The notes beneath the pieces are model-generated. The model searched no databases. It was not told the origin of the DNA and saw only the letters and a list, made by a program, of their open reading frames with translations. A DNA stretch of 64,000 nucleotides from positions 1 through 64,000 of the forward strand of contig MEDJ01000010.1 in NCBI GenBank assembly GCA_001724025.1, read 5' to 3'. The stretch comes from Acidobacteria bacterium SCN 69-37. Its GTDB lineage: Bacteria; Acidobacteriota; Vicinamibacteria; Vicinamibacterales; SCN-69-37. Below, in pieces: positions 20,433 to 29,408 of this stretch (positions within the stretch are counted from its first letter, which is position 1; each line of letters opens with the position of its first letter). The position numbers and the translations under genes were made by a program.

Positions 20433-21527
20433 ATGGCGATCATCTCCCACGGGCGGCAGTACGACAGGGACGTCGAGAGCGCCGTGGCGGCGTCGCTGCT
20501 GCGGTGGGGCGGCGACACTCGCGCGGCGCGCGCGTACCGGGCGCTGTGGATGTCGGCCCCGGCGTCGCCGCCGGGGCTGCGGCAGCTCAGTCTCGCGCTC
20601 GAGCCGCAGCCCGATCGACGCGCGGTTGCCGAGCGGGCCGCCGCGGCACTGGCCACCCAGGCGCTGGCGCGGGCGACGGCCGCGGGCATCACGCCAATGG
20701 CCTTCGGCGACGCCGCCTATCCGGCGCGCCTGGTGCCGCTCGTCGATCCGCCAATCGTCCTCTGGGGCCTGGGCGACCCCGCGGTCCTGGCGGCGCCCGC
20801 CGTGGCCCTCGTCGGATCGCGGCGCGCCACGCCCGGTGGCCTGGCCATGGCCCGCCGCCTGGCGGGCGACCTGGCGAAGAACGGCCTGGTCATCATCAGC
20901 GGGCTCGCGCGGGGCATCGATGCGGCGGCCCACGAGGGAGCCCTCGACGCCGGGGGCCTGACGGTCGCCGTGCTCGGGTGCGGTGTCGATGTTGTGTATC
21001 CTCGACAGCATGAGGCACTCGTCCGGCGGATCGGTCAGGCCGGATGCCTCGTCTCGGAACTGCCCCCGGGAACTCCGCCGCTTCCCCGGCATTTCCCGCT
21101 GCGCAACCGGATTATCAGCGGATTGTCGCTGGCGGTCGTGGTCGTCGAGGCCGCCGAACGCAGCGGTTCACTGATCACGGCCCGGATGGCGCTGGAGCAG
21201 GGCCGGGACGTCCTGGCAGTCCCGGGCCCTGTCGTTTCCGGTTGCCATCGGGGCTGTCATGCGCTCATAAAGGATGGAGCCGGTCTCGTCGAGCATGCCG
21301 ACGACGTCCTGGCGGCCCTGGGGCGACCGGGGACCCCGGTGACGGCCGCCCGGGATGGGCGGAGCGGACTGGCGGCCCACATGCCGCCGGGCGAACCGCT
21401 CTCGGTCGATGTCCTGGCCGAGCGTGCCGGCCTTGCCTCGCACGCGGCGCTGGCGGAACTCGGCCTGCTCGAACTCGACGGCACGGTGGCGCGGACCACC
21501 GGGGGCCTGTTCGTGAGGCTTGACTGA
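20433..21527 (+). CDS. dprA: DNA-processing protein DprA
   Basis: A 364-residue DprA/Smf protein that protects incoming single-stranded DNA and loads RecA during natural transformation. The Rossmann-like core is clear: VALVGSRRATPGGLAMAR, ISGLARGIDAAAHEGAL, VAVLGCGVDVVYPRQH, RNRIISGLS and EAAERSGSLITARMALEQ. The C-terminal 60 residues resemble the winged-helix DML1-type domain. The start MAIISHG is the most likely of several in-frame starts, with GGGGGGA upstream; an ATG at 20331 is the alternative. It leads into topA after 36 bases. Confidence 0.92.
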   Translation: MAIISHGRQYDRDVESAVAASLLRWGGDTRAARAYRALWMSAPASPPGLRQLSLALEPQPDRRAVAERAAAALATQALARATAAGITPMAFGDAAYPARLVPLVDPPIVLWGLGDPAVLAAPAVALVGSRRATPGGLAMARRLAGDLAKNGLVIISGLARGIDAAAHEGALDAGGLTVAVLGCGVDVVYPRQHEALVRRIGQAGCLVSELPPGTPPLPRHFPLRNRIISGLSLAVVVVEAAERSGSLITARMALEQGRDVLAVPGPVVSGCHRGCHALIKDGAGLVEHADDVLAALGRPGTPVTAARDGRSGLAAHMPPGEPLSVDVLAERAGLASHAALAELGLLELDGTVARTTGGLFVRLD

Positions 21528-21563
21528 CCTGTTACCTATAGAAGAAGTAGAGGCACACGGTTC

Positions 21564-24020
21564 ATGGCAAAGGCTCTGGTGGTCGTCGAGTCGCCGGCCA
21601 AGGCGAAGACGATAAACAAATATCTGGGTCGCGATTTCAAGGTCCTGGCGTCGATGGGGCATGTCCGCGATCTGCCCAAGAGCAAGCTCGGGGTCGACGT
21701 CGAGGGCGGGTTCCAGCCCGAATACGTCGTCCTGCCCGACCGCGCGAAGGTCATCAAGGAGCTCAGGGACGCTGCGAAAGCCGCCGAGCACGTCTACGTC
21801 GCGACCGACCCTGATCGCGAGGGCGAGGCGATCGGCTGGCACCTGGTCGAGGAACTCGGCAAGGCGGACCGCAAGAAGGTCCAGCGGCTGATGTTCAACG
21901 AGATCACGAAGAAGGCCATCCTCGAGGCGGTCCAGAAGCCTGGCGTCATCGATATGCGGATGGTCGACGCGCAGCAGGCGCGCCGCGTGCTCGATCGCCT
22001 GGTCGGCTACAAGATCAGCCCGATCCTGTGGGACAAGGTCCGGCGCGGCCTGAGCGCGGGACGCGTCCAGTCAGTGGCGCTGAAGCTCATCTGCGATCGC
22101 GAGCGCGACATCGAGGCGTTCGTCCCGGAAGAGTACTGGCACGTCACGGCCGGACTGGCCGGTCCGGAACCGCCGGACTTCGAGGCCCGGCTGGTCAAGC
22201 AGGGCGATCGGACCGCGAAAATCCGCAACGAGGCCGAGGCCAAGGCCGCGCTCGCCGACCTTGAGCGCGCCGCGTTCGTGGTCTCCGCCGTCCAGACGAA
22301 GGAACGGCGCCGGCACGCTGTGCCGCCGTTCATCACGAGCAAGCTCCAGCAGGCGTCGCGCTTCCCGGTCAAGCGCACGATGATGGTGGCGCAGCAGTTG
22401 TACGAAGGCATCCAACTGCCCGACGAGGACGCGCCTGTCGGCCTGATCACCTACATGCGAACTGACTCGGTGCGCGTCGCCGACCAGGCGCTCGACGAGG
22501 TGCGCGATCACGTCGGCCAGCAGTACGGGGCGGACTACGTGCCCGCGCAGCCGAACCGCTACAAGATCAAGAGCAGCGCGCAGGATGCGCACGAGGCGAT
22601 CCGGCCGACGTCGATGCGCTTTACGCCCGAGGCCGTGCGGGCACACCTGTCGCCGGACCAGTACTACCTCTACCGGCTCATCTGGAACCGCTTCGTGGCC
22701 TCGCAGATGGCGCCGGCCACCTTCGACGATACGACCGTCGACATCACGGCCGGCGACTACCTGTTCCGCGCGAAGGGATCGGTGCCGAAGTTTGCCGGCT
22801 GGCTGGCGGTCTACGGATCGGGCACAGGGGAAGCCGACGAGAGCGAGCGGACCGAGCGTCCGGCGCAGGCGAACCAGGGCACCTCAGCCGAGGCCGAGGA
22901 CGAGCCGTCGTCGGGCGTGTTGCCGGCGCTGGCCGTCGGGCAGACGTTGACGGTGCGGGCGATCCGGCCGGATCAGAAGTTCACGCAGCCGCCGCCGCGG
23001 TTCAACGAGGGGTCGCTCGTCAAGGCGCTCGAGGAAAACGGCATCGGCCGCCCGAGCACCTACGCGTCGATCATCGGCGTGCTGCAGGCGCGCGACTACG
23101 TGACGAAACTCGACGGCCGGTTCCGGCCGACGATCCTGGGCCGCCGGCTCGTCGATCGCCTGCTGCACCCGGTGTTCGATGACATCCTCGACATCGAGTA
23201 CACCGCGCGCATGGAAGATCAGCTCGACCAGATCGAGAAGGGCAGCGCGGACTACAAGGACACGCTGGCGGCCTTCTATCGGAAGTTCGAGCAGGATCTG
23301 TCGACAGCTGCCGAGCAGATGCCGAGCTTCAAGGAAGGCCAGCCGACAGGGCAGATCTGCGAGAAGTGCGGCCAGGGCGAGATGGTGGAGAAGGCCGGGA
23401 AGTTCGGGATCTTCCTCGCGTGCAGCCGCTATCCCGAGTGCGACAACACGCGGGAGCTCGAGCCCGCCGAGTCGGCCACGGACGAGCTCGAGGAGACGTG
23501 CGAGAACTGCGGCAAGCCGATGGTCGCCAAGCGCGGGCGGTTCGGCATGTTCCTGGCGTGTACCGGGTATCCGGACTGTAAGACCACGCGCAAGATCATC
23601 GCGACCAAGCAGGGCGTGTCGGCCGCCAAGCCCGATCAAATCCTGGACGAGATCTGCCCGAACTGCGGCAAGCACCTGGTGCTGAAGCAGGGACGGTTCG
23701 GCGAATTCACGGCGTGTTCGGGGTACCCGACCTGCAAGTACGTCAAGCAGAAGCTCACGGGCGTGAAGTGCCCCAAGGACGGGGGCGATATTGCCGAGCG
23801 CAAGTCCCGGCGCGGCAAGGTGTTCTACGGCTGCGTCAATTATCCGAAGTGTGACTTCACCCTCTGGAACCGGCCGGTTCCCGAACCATGCCCGAAGTGC
23901 GGTGCGGCGTTCCTCACGGAGAAGATCACGAAGCGCCACGGCCGGCAGTTGATCTGCGCCACCGAGGGCTGCGACTACGTGCGGTCGGCCGAGCTCGAGG
24001 AATCCGTCGCGGGCGCGTGA
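21564..24020 (+). CDS. topA: DNA topoisomerase I
   Basis: An 818-residue type IA topoisomerase that relaxes negative supercoils. It begins with the Toprim domain (ALVVVESPAKAKTI, then ATDPDREGEAIGWH) and carries the active-site tyrosine in GLITYMRTDSVR. Five C-terminal zinc-ribbon-like modules follow from about residue 595, most starting CxxCG and ending CxxxPxC (CEKCGQ, CENCGK, CPNCGK, the degenerate CPKDGG, and CPKCGA). A low-complexity acidic stretch sits at about 415-450. The order dprA-topA-trmFO-xer matches a cluster known in Firmicutes and others. Confidence 0.97.
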   Translation: MAKALVVVESPAKAKTINKYLGRDFKVLASMGHVRDLPKSKLGVDVEGGFQPEYVVLPDRAKVIKELRDAAKAAEHVYVATDPDREGEAIGWHLVEELGKADRKKVQRLMFNEITKKAILEAVQKPGVIDMRMVDAQQARRVLDRLVGYKISPILWDKVRRGLSAGRVQSVALKLICDRERDIEAFVPEEYWHVTAGLAGPEPPDFEARLVKQGDRTAKIRNEAEAKAALADLERAAFVVSAVQTKERRRHAVPPFITSKLQQASRFPVKRTMMVAQQLYEGIQLPDEDAPVGLITYMRTDSVRVADQALDEVRDHVGQQYGADYVPAQPNRYKIKSSAQDAHEAIRPTSMRFTPEAVRAHLSPDQYYLYRLIWNRFVASQMAPATFDDTTVDITAGDYLFRAKGSVPKFAGWLAVYGSGTGEADESERTERPAQANQGTSAEAEDEPSSGVLPALAVGQTLTVRAIRPDQKFTQPPPRFNEGSLVKALEENGIGRPSTYASIIGVLQARDYVTKLDGRFRPTILGRRLVDRLLHPVFDDILDIEYTARMEDQLDQIEKGSADYKDTLAAFYRKFEQDLSTAAEQMPSFKEGQPTGQICEKCGQGEMVEKAGKFGIFLACSRYPECDNTRELEPAESATDELEETCENCGKPMVAKRGRFGMFLACTGYPDCKTTRKIIATKQGVSAAKPDQILDEICPNCGKHLVLKQGRFGEFTACSGYPTCKYVKQKLTGVKCPKDGGDIAERKSRRGKVFYGCVNYPKCDFTLWNRPVPEPCPKCGAAFLTEKITKRHGRQLICATEGCDYVRSAELEESVAGA

Positions 24021-24057
24021 CGGGGCCGGGGAGCTGCAGGCGCGAAAGAACGCAGCA

Positions 24058-24097
24058 AGGCGACGAGGCTGCGAGGCGACAAGGCCACAAGGCTGAG
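24058..24097. repeat. Five 8-bp imperfect tandem repeats between topA and trmFO
   Basis: Five consecutive 8-base units, AGGCGACG, AGGCTGCG, AGGCGACA, AGGCCACA and AGGCTGAG, follow the consensus AGGCnnCR. They lie in the 147-bp noncoding gap. Origin and role are unknown. Confidence 0.7.
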
Positions 24098-24108
24098 GAG
24101 CCGAGGCG

Positions 24109-24126
24109 CTGGGGCTTCAGCCCCAG
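24109..24126. other. Near-loopless GC hairpin between topA and trmFO
   Basis: CTGGGGCT and AGCCCCAG form a perfect 8-bp arm pair with only TC between them. There is no T-run after it, so it is not a classic terminator; it looks more like a REP-type palindrome. It follows the 8-bp tandem repeats directly. Confidence 0.5.
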
Positions 24127-24167
24127 AGGAACGGCGTTACACCGACTTCTGACAGGACGAAGACAAC

Positions 24168-25634
24168 GTGGTACGTGTCATAGGGGGAGGCCTGGCCGGC
24201 TGTGAGGCCGCGTGGCAGGTGGCGCGTGCAGGCGTACCTGTCGTGCTGCACGAGATGCGGCCCGACCGGCCAACGGCCGTGCACCACACGGGCGATCTGG
24301 CCGAGCTCGTCTGCAGCAATTCGTTTCGCGGCGACAAACTCGACAATGCGGTCGGCCTCCTGAAGGAGGAGATGCGGCGGCTCGGGTCGCTGATCATGCA
24401 GGTGGCCGACGACGTGCGCGTGCCTGCGGGCGCGGCGCTGGCCGTCGATCGCGAGCGATTCGCGGCCGCTGTCACCGCGCGCATCGCGGCCGAGCCGCTC
24501 ATTACCGTGGTGCGGGGAGAGGTGACGGCCATCCCGGCGCCCGACACGGCCGCGGCCGTCATCCTGGCCACCGGACCGCTGACGTCCGAGGCCCTGTCGG
24601 CCGACATCGCCGGCTTCGTCGGACGCGAGCACCTGGCGTTCTTCGACGCCATCAGCCCGATCGTCCTGGCCGACACCATCGACATGTCGCGCGTCTTCCG
24701 CGCGTCGCGCTGGGATCGCTCCTTCGCCGCGAGTGACTCCCCCACGGCTTCGGAGCGCAAGCCGCTCGCCGCGGCGAGCCACGGAGACCAGGGCCCGCCT
24801 TCCGAGGCGCCGCCGGATCCGCCGGGCGGTGCGGAGGAGGGCGACTATCTCAACTGCCCGTTCACGAAGGACGAGTACGTGCGCTTCGTCGAGGCGATTC
24901 TCACCGCGGAGAAGGCCACGGTACGCGACCTCGACAACACGAAGTTCTTCGAGGGATGCCTGCCGATCGAGGTGATGGCGCATCGCGGCGTCGAGACGCT
25001 GCGCTTCGGGCCCATGAAGGCGGCAGGACTCACGGATCCGCGCACGGGCCGCTGGCCGTACGCCGTGGTGCAGCTACGCCAGGACAACCTCGCCGGCGAT
25101 CACTACAGCCTCGTGGGATTCCAGACGCAGTTGAAGTGGCCCGAGCAGGCCCGCGTGTTCCGCATGATCCCCGGGCTCGAACAGGCAGAGTTCGTGCGGT
25201 TCGGGATGATTCACCGCAACACGTACATCAACGGCCCGACGGTCCTGACCGACACGTGGCAGACGCGTGCGCGTCCGGATCTGTTCTTCGCGGGGCAGGT
25301 CTCGGGCGTCGAGGGTTACGTCGAGTCCGCGGCGTCGGGCCTGGTGGCCGGGATGAACGCGGCGCGCCGGGCGCGCGGGCTCGATTCGTGGGCCCTGCCA
25401 CGCGAAACGGCGCTGGGCTCGCTGGGGTACTACGTTTCGCACGCGGACCCGCGTCATTACGATCCCTCGAACATCACGTTCGGCATCATGCCCGCGCTCG
25501 ACGCCCCGCCCCGCGGCCGGAAGGATCGCCAGTTGGCCACGAGCGATCGTGCGCTGACCGCGCTGGCCGCCTGGCTCGCTGGTGATCGGAACGGCACGGC
25601 CGGGACTCCGGCGGAGGCGGGTGCCCGATCGTGA
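24168..25634 (+). CDS. trmFO: tRNA (uracil-5-)-methyltransferase, folate/FAD-dependent
   Basis: A 488-residue TrmFO that makes m5U54 in the tRNA T-loop using methylene-tetrahydrofolate and FAD. The dinucleotide fold VRVIGGGLAGCEAAW opens the protein, and LVCSNSFRGDKLDNAVG, FTKDEYVRFVEA and GQVSGVEGYVESAASGL are family motifs. Between about residues 185 and 225 there is a low-complexity Ser/Pro/Ala-rich insertion with no counterpart in the usual fold. Start is GTG. Its stop overlaps the GTG of the recombinase gene. Confidence 0.95.
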   Translation: MVRVIGGGLAGCEAAWQVARAGVPVVLHEMRPDRPTAVHHTGDLAELVCSNSFRGDKLDNAVGLLKEEMRRLGSLIMQVADDVRVPAGAALAVDRERFAAAVTARIAAEPLITVVRGEVTAIPAPDTAAAVILATGPLTSEALSADIAGFVGREHLAFFDAISPIVLADTIDMSRVFRASRWDRSFAASDSPTASERKPLAAASHGDQGPPSEAPPDPPGGAEEGDYLNCPFTKDEYVRFVEAILTAEKATVRDLDNTKFFEGCLPIEVMAHRGVETLRFGPMKAAGLTDPRTGRWPYAVVQLRQDNLAGDHYSLVGFQTQLKWPEQARVFRMIPGLEQAEFVRFGMIHRNTYINGPTVLTDTWQTRARPDLFFAGQVSGVEGYVESAASGLVAGMNAARRARGLDSWALPRETALGSLGYYVSHADPRHYDPSNITFGIMPALDAPPRGRKDRQLATSDRALTALAAWLAGDRNGTAGTPAEAGARS

Positions 25635-26608
25635 GCCGCACGCCGGTGCCGAGCCTGCAGGCGTGGATCCGCGAGTACCTGGCGTTCCTCCAGTACAACC
25701 GGCACGTGTCGGTCCACACCCTGCGTGCGTACCGGACGGATCTCGAGTTGTGGCTTGCGTTCCTCGCGACGCGCGCGGGCTGCCGTCCCAGCCAGGTGCC
25801 GCTCGAGGCGTTCGACGTCGACGGCGTCCGCGGCTTCCTGGCGTCGCTGCGCGATCGCGGCAACAGCCGCTCGTCGACGGCGCGACGCCTGGCCGCGCTG
25901 CGCACGTTCTCGCGCTACCTGATCCGCGAGGAGCGCATCGCGATTGATCTCACAGCGATGATTGGCGCGCCGCGACGCGAGAAGACGCTGCCGGCGCACC
26001 TCTCGGGGGCCGACGTCGACAAGCTGCTGCTGGCGCCCGATCCGGACACGGTGGCCGGCCGCCGGGACGCGGCGATCCTCGAGCTCTTCTACGCGTCGGG
26101 CCTGCGGCTGAGCGAACTCGTGGCGCTCGATCTGGACGACGTGAACTTCGGCAGCCGCGTGGTGCGCGTGCTGGGCAAGGGGGGCAAGGAACGGATCGTG
26201 CCGTTCAATCAGGCCGCGGCGCGGGCGCTGCGGACGATGCTCGCCGATCACGTGTCGCTGCCGCAGCCGGTGATCCGCACCGCGCCCAGTCGCCATCGTC
26301 GGTCGCGCGCGCCGCTCTTCCTCAGCTTGCGCGGCACGCGCCTCACCACCCGCAGCGTCGATCGCATCGTCCGTCGCTACGCGCGTGAGGCGGCGGTCGC
26401 GCAGGGCATCAGTCCGCACGCCCTGCGCCACACGTTCGCCACGCACCTGCTGCAGGCCGGCGCAGATCTGCGTGCCATCCAGGAACTGCTCGGCCACGCA
26501 CGGCTCAGCACCACGCAGCGCTACACCCACCTCGACGTGCAGCACCTGATGGACGTGTACCGCCAGGCACATCCGCGCGCGGAAAAAGTGGAGAAGGATC
26601 CGGCGTGA
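25631..26608 (+). CDS. xerC: Xer-type tyrosine recombinase
   Basis: A 325-residue site-specific recombinase, probably for chromosome dimer resolution. An N-terminal SAM-like core-binding domain (residues 10-105) precedes the catalytic domain. Catalytic residues are seen in ASGLRLSEL (Arg), LGKGGKERIVP (Lys), HALRHTFATHLL (His and Arg), LGHARLST (His) and the nucleophile Tyr in QRYTHLD. The position after trmFO is the classic xerC place, though XerD cannot be excluded from sequence alone. GTG start overlapping the trmFO stop. Confidence 0.9.
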   Translation: MSRTPVPSLQAWIREYLAFLQYNRHVSVHTLRAYRTDLELWLAFLATRAGCRPSQVPLEAFDVDGVRGFLASLRDRGNSRSSTARRLAALRTFSRYLIREERIAIDLTAMIGAPRREKTLPAHLSGADVDKLLLAPDPDTVAGRRDAAILELFYASGLRLSELVALDLDDVNFGSRVVRVLGKGGKERIVPFNQAAARALRTMLADHVSLPQPVIRTAPSRHRRSRAPLFLSLRGTRLTTRSVDRIVRRYAREAAVAQGISPHALRHTFATHLLQAGADLRAIQELLGHARLSTTQRYTHLDVQHLMDVYRQAHPRAEKVEKDPA

Positions 26609-26623
26609 GACGACGGGCCGGTG

Positions 26624-26649
26624 GGGCGTGCGGCCGTGACCGCACGCCC
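26624..26649. terminator. Hairpin between the convergent xer and two-component genes
   Basis: GGGCGTGCGG (26624-26633) and CCGCACGCCC (26640-26649) form a perfect 10-bp stem with a 6-base loop, centred in a 46-bp gap between converging genes. It has no clear T-run on either side, so it may act as a bidirectional, possibly Rho-assisted, stop. Confidence 0.55.
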
Positions 26650-26654
26650 GTGGG

Positions 26655-28058
26655 CTACGCGTGGACGGGATCGACGAGCACGCGACGGCCGCGTGGGATC
26701 TCGATGTTGAGGATCTTGATCTTGTAGTTCATGACGCGCGGGCTGATGCCGAGCAGTTCCGCGGCATCCTTCTGCACCCAGTTCGACATGCGCAGCGCTT
26801 CGACCACGGCCTGCCGCTCGATCTCCTCGAGTGGGATGCCCGTCGGGGGAATCTTGACCGCCATCGCGTGATCGCCGGACGCCGTCGGCGACGACGGCTC
26901 GCCGATCTGCAGGTCGCCGATGCCGACAGTACCGCCATCGGCCAGGAGCACCGCGCGCTCGATCACGTTTTCGAGTTCGCGGATGTTGCCCGGCCAGTTG
27001 TGCCGCATCAGTACCTTCAGCGCATCGGGCTGCAGGCCGTCGATCCGCTTCTTCAGCTCGTTGGTGAACCGCGTGACGAAGAAGTCGGCCAGTGCCGGGA
27101 TGTCGTCCTTGCGGTCACGCAGTGGCGGCATCTCCACCGAGACGACATTCAGGCGGTAGAACAGGTCCTCGCGGAACCGGCCCTCCTGCACCATCTGCGT
27201 GAGGTTCCTGTTGGTCGCCGCAATCAGGCGGACGTCGACGCGCAGTGTGCGCGTGCCGCCGAGCCGCTCGAACTCGTGTTCCTGGAGCACGCGCAGGATC
27301 TTCGCCTGCGTGCTCGGGCTCATGTCGCCGACCTCGTCGAGGAACAGCGTGCCGCCGTCGGCCTGTTCGAAGCGGCCGATGCGCTGCTTGTCCGCGCTCG
27401 TGAACGCGCCCTTCTCGTGGCCGAACAGCTCCGACTCGAGCAGGTTCTCCTGCAGCGCCGCGCAGTTCACCTTGACGAACGCGCGGTTGGCGCGCGTGGA
27501 GTTGTGGTGGATGGCCCCGGCGATCAGCTCCTTGCCGGTGCCCGTTTCGCCGCGGATGAGCACCGTCGAATTGCTGCGCGCCACCTTCTTGACGATGGTC
27601 AGCACCTGCTGCAGCGCGCCGCTCGCGCCGACGATGCGATCGAAGTCGTAGATGTCCTGCTGCTCGTGGCGGAGGTACTCGACCTGGGACTTGAGGTGAC
27701 GAAGCTCGATCGCCTTCTCGATCTTCATCTCCATCTCTTCGATTTCGAACGGCTTCTGCACGAAATCGAACGCGCCGATCTTCATGGCCTCGACAGCCGT
27801 GTGGATCGAGCCGAACGCCGTCATGAGGATCACGGCCGCGTTGGGCTGAATCGAGCGCGTGGTGCGCAGCACGTCCATGCCGTCGGCGCCGCCCATGCGC
27901 AGGTCGGTGAGCACGACGTCGAACTGGCTGTCCTGCAGCCGCTCGATGGCCACCGTCCCGTTGGCGGCCTCCTCCACGTCGTGTCCCGCGTTCGACAGCG
28001 CCCGTACGAGACCCTTGCGGAGCGAGTCGTGATCGTCGACTACCAGAATACGTCCCAT
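26655..28058 (-). CDS. NtrC-family response regulator with AAA+ domain (GAFTSA variant)
   Basis: A 467-residue activator: receiver domain 1-120 with phospho-acceptor Asp52, AAA+ ATPase about 140-380 (Walker A GETGTGKE, Walker B GTLFLDEVGD, arginine region FREDLFYRLNV), then a Fis-type HTH at the C-terminus. Members open sigma-54 promoters with ATP. The sigma-54 contact loop reads GAFTSA (217-222) instead of GAFTGA, which may alter or weaken that contact. It starts two bases after the stop of its kinase gene. Target genes are unknown; no firm -24/-12 promoter was seen in the window. Confidence 0.92.
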   Translation of the reverse strand: MGRILVVDDHDSLRKGLVRALSNAGHDVEEAANGTVAIERLQDSQFDVVLTDLRMGGADGMDVLRTTRSIQPNAAVILMTAFGSIHTAVEAMKIGAFDFVQKPFEIEEMEMKIEKAIELRHLKSQVEYLRHEQQDIYDFDRIVGASGALQQVLTIVKKVARSNSTVLIRGETGTGKELIAGAIHHNSTRANRAFVKVNCAALQENLLESELFGHEKGAFTSADKQRIGRFEQADGGTLFLDEVGDMSPSTQAKILRVLQEHEFERLGGTRTLRVDVRLIAATNRNLTQMVQEGRFREDLFYRLNVVSVEMPPLRDRKDDIPALADFFVTRFTNELKKRIDGLQPDALKVLMRHNWPGNIRELENVIERAVLLADGGTVGIGDLQIGEPSSPTASGDHAMAVKIPPTGIPLEEIERQAVVEALRMSNWVQKDAAELLGISPRVMNYKIKILNIEIPRGRRVLVDPVHA

Positions 28059-28060
28059 GC

Positions 28061-29257
28061 CTATCTCCCCATGCTGCGAACCACCGGCACCACCGGCAGC
28101 GTGACCTTGAAGGCCGCGCCGCGGCCGGGGGCCGAGACTGCCGTGATACGCCCGTCGTGGGCGTCCACCACCTTGCGCACGATCGCCAGCCCGAGCCCGG
28201 TGCCCTGGGGCTTGGTGGTGAAGAACGGACTGAAGATCCGCTCGAGATCGTCGGGCCCCATGCCGGGCCCGTTGTCGCGTACCTCGACGGCCACCTGCGG
28301 CGGCAGTGGATCGAGGCCGCCGGACGGCTCGTCTTCGCCTGGAATCAACTCGGCGCTGATGTCCACGTGCCCGTCGCCGCCGAGTGCCTCGAAAGCATTG
28401 GCCAGCAGGTTCGTGAACAGCTGTCGGAGCTGGTGGGCGTCGGCCAGCAGCGCCGGCACGTCGGGGGCGATTTCGGTGCGGATCGACACCGCACCGCGCC
28501 GCATCTTGGCCTCGGCCATCGTGATCGAGTCCTTCAGGATCTCGTCGAGGGCCGATCGTTCGACCTGCAGCTGGATCGGCCGGACGAATTCCAGGACCTC
28601 GACCACGATCGCGTTGGCGAGCTTGGATTCCTTGATGATGTCGTTGAGCGTCTCGAGCGCCTCGGGCTGATCGTGGAGCTGGCGCTTGAGCACGCCGGCC
28701 ATCACCTCGATGCTGGCCAGCGGATTCTTGACCTCGTGGGCGATGGCCGCGGCCATCTCGCCGAGTGCGGCGAGCCTGTCGCGCAGCCTGTCGCGCTCCT
28801 CGATCTGCTCGACCCGCGTGAGATCCCGGAAGAACAACGTCGCCCCCACCAGCCGCCCGTTGTCGTCGTGGATGCGGGAGAGGGAGTAGCCGATGGCGCG
28901 GCCGGTCTTGCGCAGCCGCATTTCGGCGCGATTCGGCAGGTCATCGGTGTCGAATGCGCGCTGCAGGACCTGGCAGACCTCGGGGCAGTCGTGCAGGACC
29001 TCTGCGAACGGTCTACCCAGGTGACTCGCGTCCGGGGTCAGCCCGAGCACGCGATACCCCATGTCGTTGACCGCGGCCAGGTCGCCTTCGTCCGTGATGG
29101 CCACCACGCCGGCACGCAGGTTGAACACCAGGTGGCGGAAGAAGCGATCCGTGCGTGCCTCGGCCATGGTTGCCGCGGACGACGAGCGTTCGGGCCCCCC
29201 GGGGTCGCGGGAAGCTGTGGATGGGCCTGTCTGAGGTGTCTGCCGCACGAACGTCAC
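28061..29257 (-). CDS. PAS-containing sensor histidine kinase (NtrB/AtoS-like, soluble)
   Basis: A 398-residue kinase with no membrane segment, so it senses a cytoplasmic signal or a partner protein. A PAS domain covers about residues 40-150, then HisKA with His174 in AIAHEVKNPLASIE, and HATPase with N box LFTNLLANAFEAL, G1 DNGPGMG and G2 GTGLGLAIV. The GTG at 29257 gives the longest form; a Met at residue 31 (MAEARTD) is an alternative start. It is paired with the adjacent NtrC-type regulator. Confidence 0.9.
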   Translation of the reverse strand: MTFVRQTPQTGPSTASRDPGGPERSSSAATMAEARTDRFFRHLVFNLRAGVVAITDEGDLAAVNDMGYRVLGLTPDASHLGRPFAEVLHDCPEVCQVLQRAFDTDDLPNRAEMRLRKTGRAIGYSLSRIHDDNGRLVGATLFFRDLTRVEQIEERDRLRDRLAALGEMAAAIAHEVKNPLASIEVMAGVLKRQLHDQPEALETLNDIIKESKLANAIVVEVLEFVRPIQLQVERSALDEILKDSITMAEAKMRRGAVSIRTEIAPDVPALLADAHQLRQLFTNLLANAFEALGGDGHVDISAELIPGEDEPSGGLDPLPPQVAVEVRDNGPGMGPDDLERIFSPFFTTKPQGTGLGLAIVRKVVDAHDGRITAVSAPGRGAAFKVTLPVVPVVRSMGR

Positions 29258-29386
29258 TCCTGGTACCAGCCCACACGACAGGCAAGGCCTGTACCCACCG
29301 CTCAGCGACCTCGGTCAACAGAAGCGTCTGAGGCTGGTGTCGGCGAACCGACAGACGTGACGTCGCGTCCTACAGAAGTGGCATTT

Positions 29387-29404
29387 AATTACATTAATGT
29401 AATT
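29387..29404. promoter_or_regulatory. Perfect 18-bp AT-rich palindrome
   Basis: AATTACATTAATGTAATT is a perfect palindrome in an otherwise very GC-rich region. It sits 130 bases before the kinase gene and five bases after the ABC-F stop. The TTACAT/ATGTAA halves resemble sites of dimeric repressors such as BlaI/MecI or MarR types; which protein binds here is unknown. Confidence 0.55.
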
Positions 29405-29408
29405 GAAC

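Noticed and set aside
25631-26608. Xer-type recombinase as an integrase of a mobile element
   Set aside because: It is fused by overlap to trmFO in a known housekeeping order, and no attachment-site repeats or phage genes are nearby.
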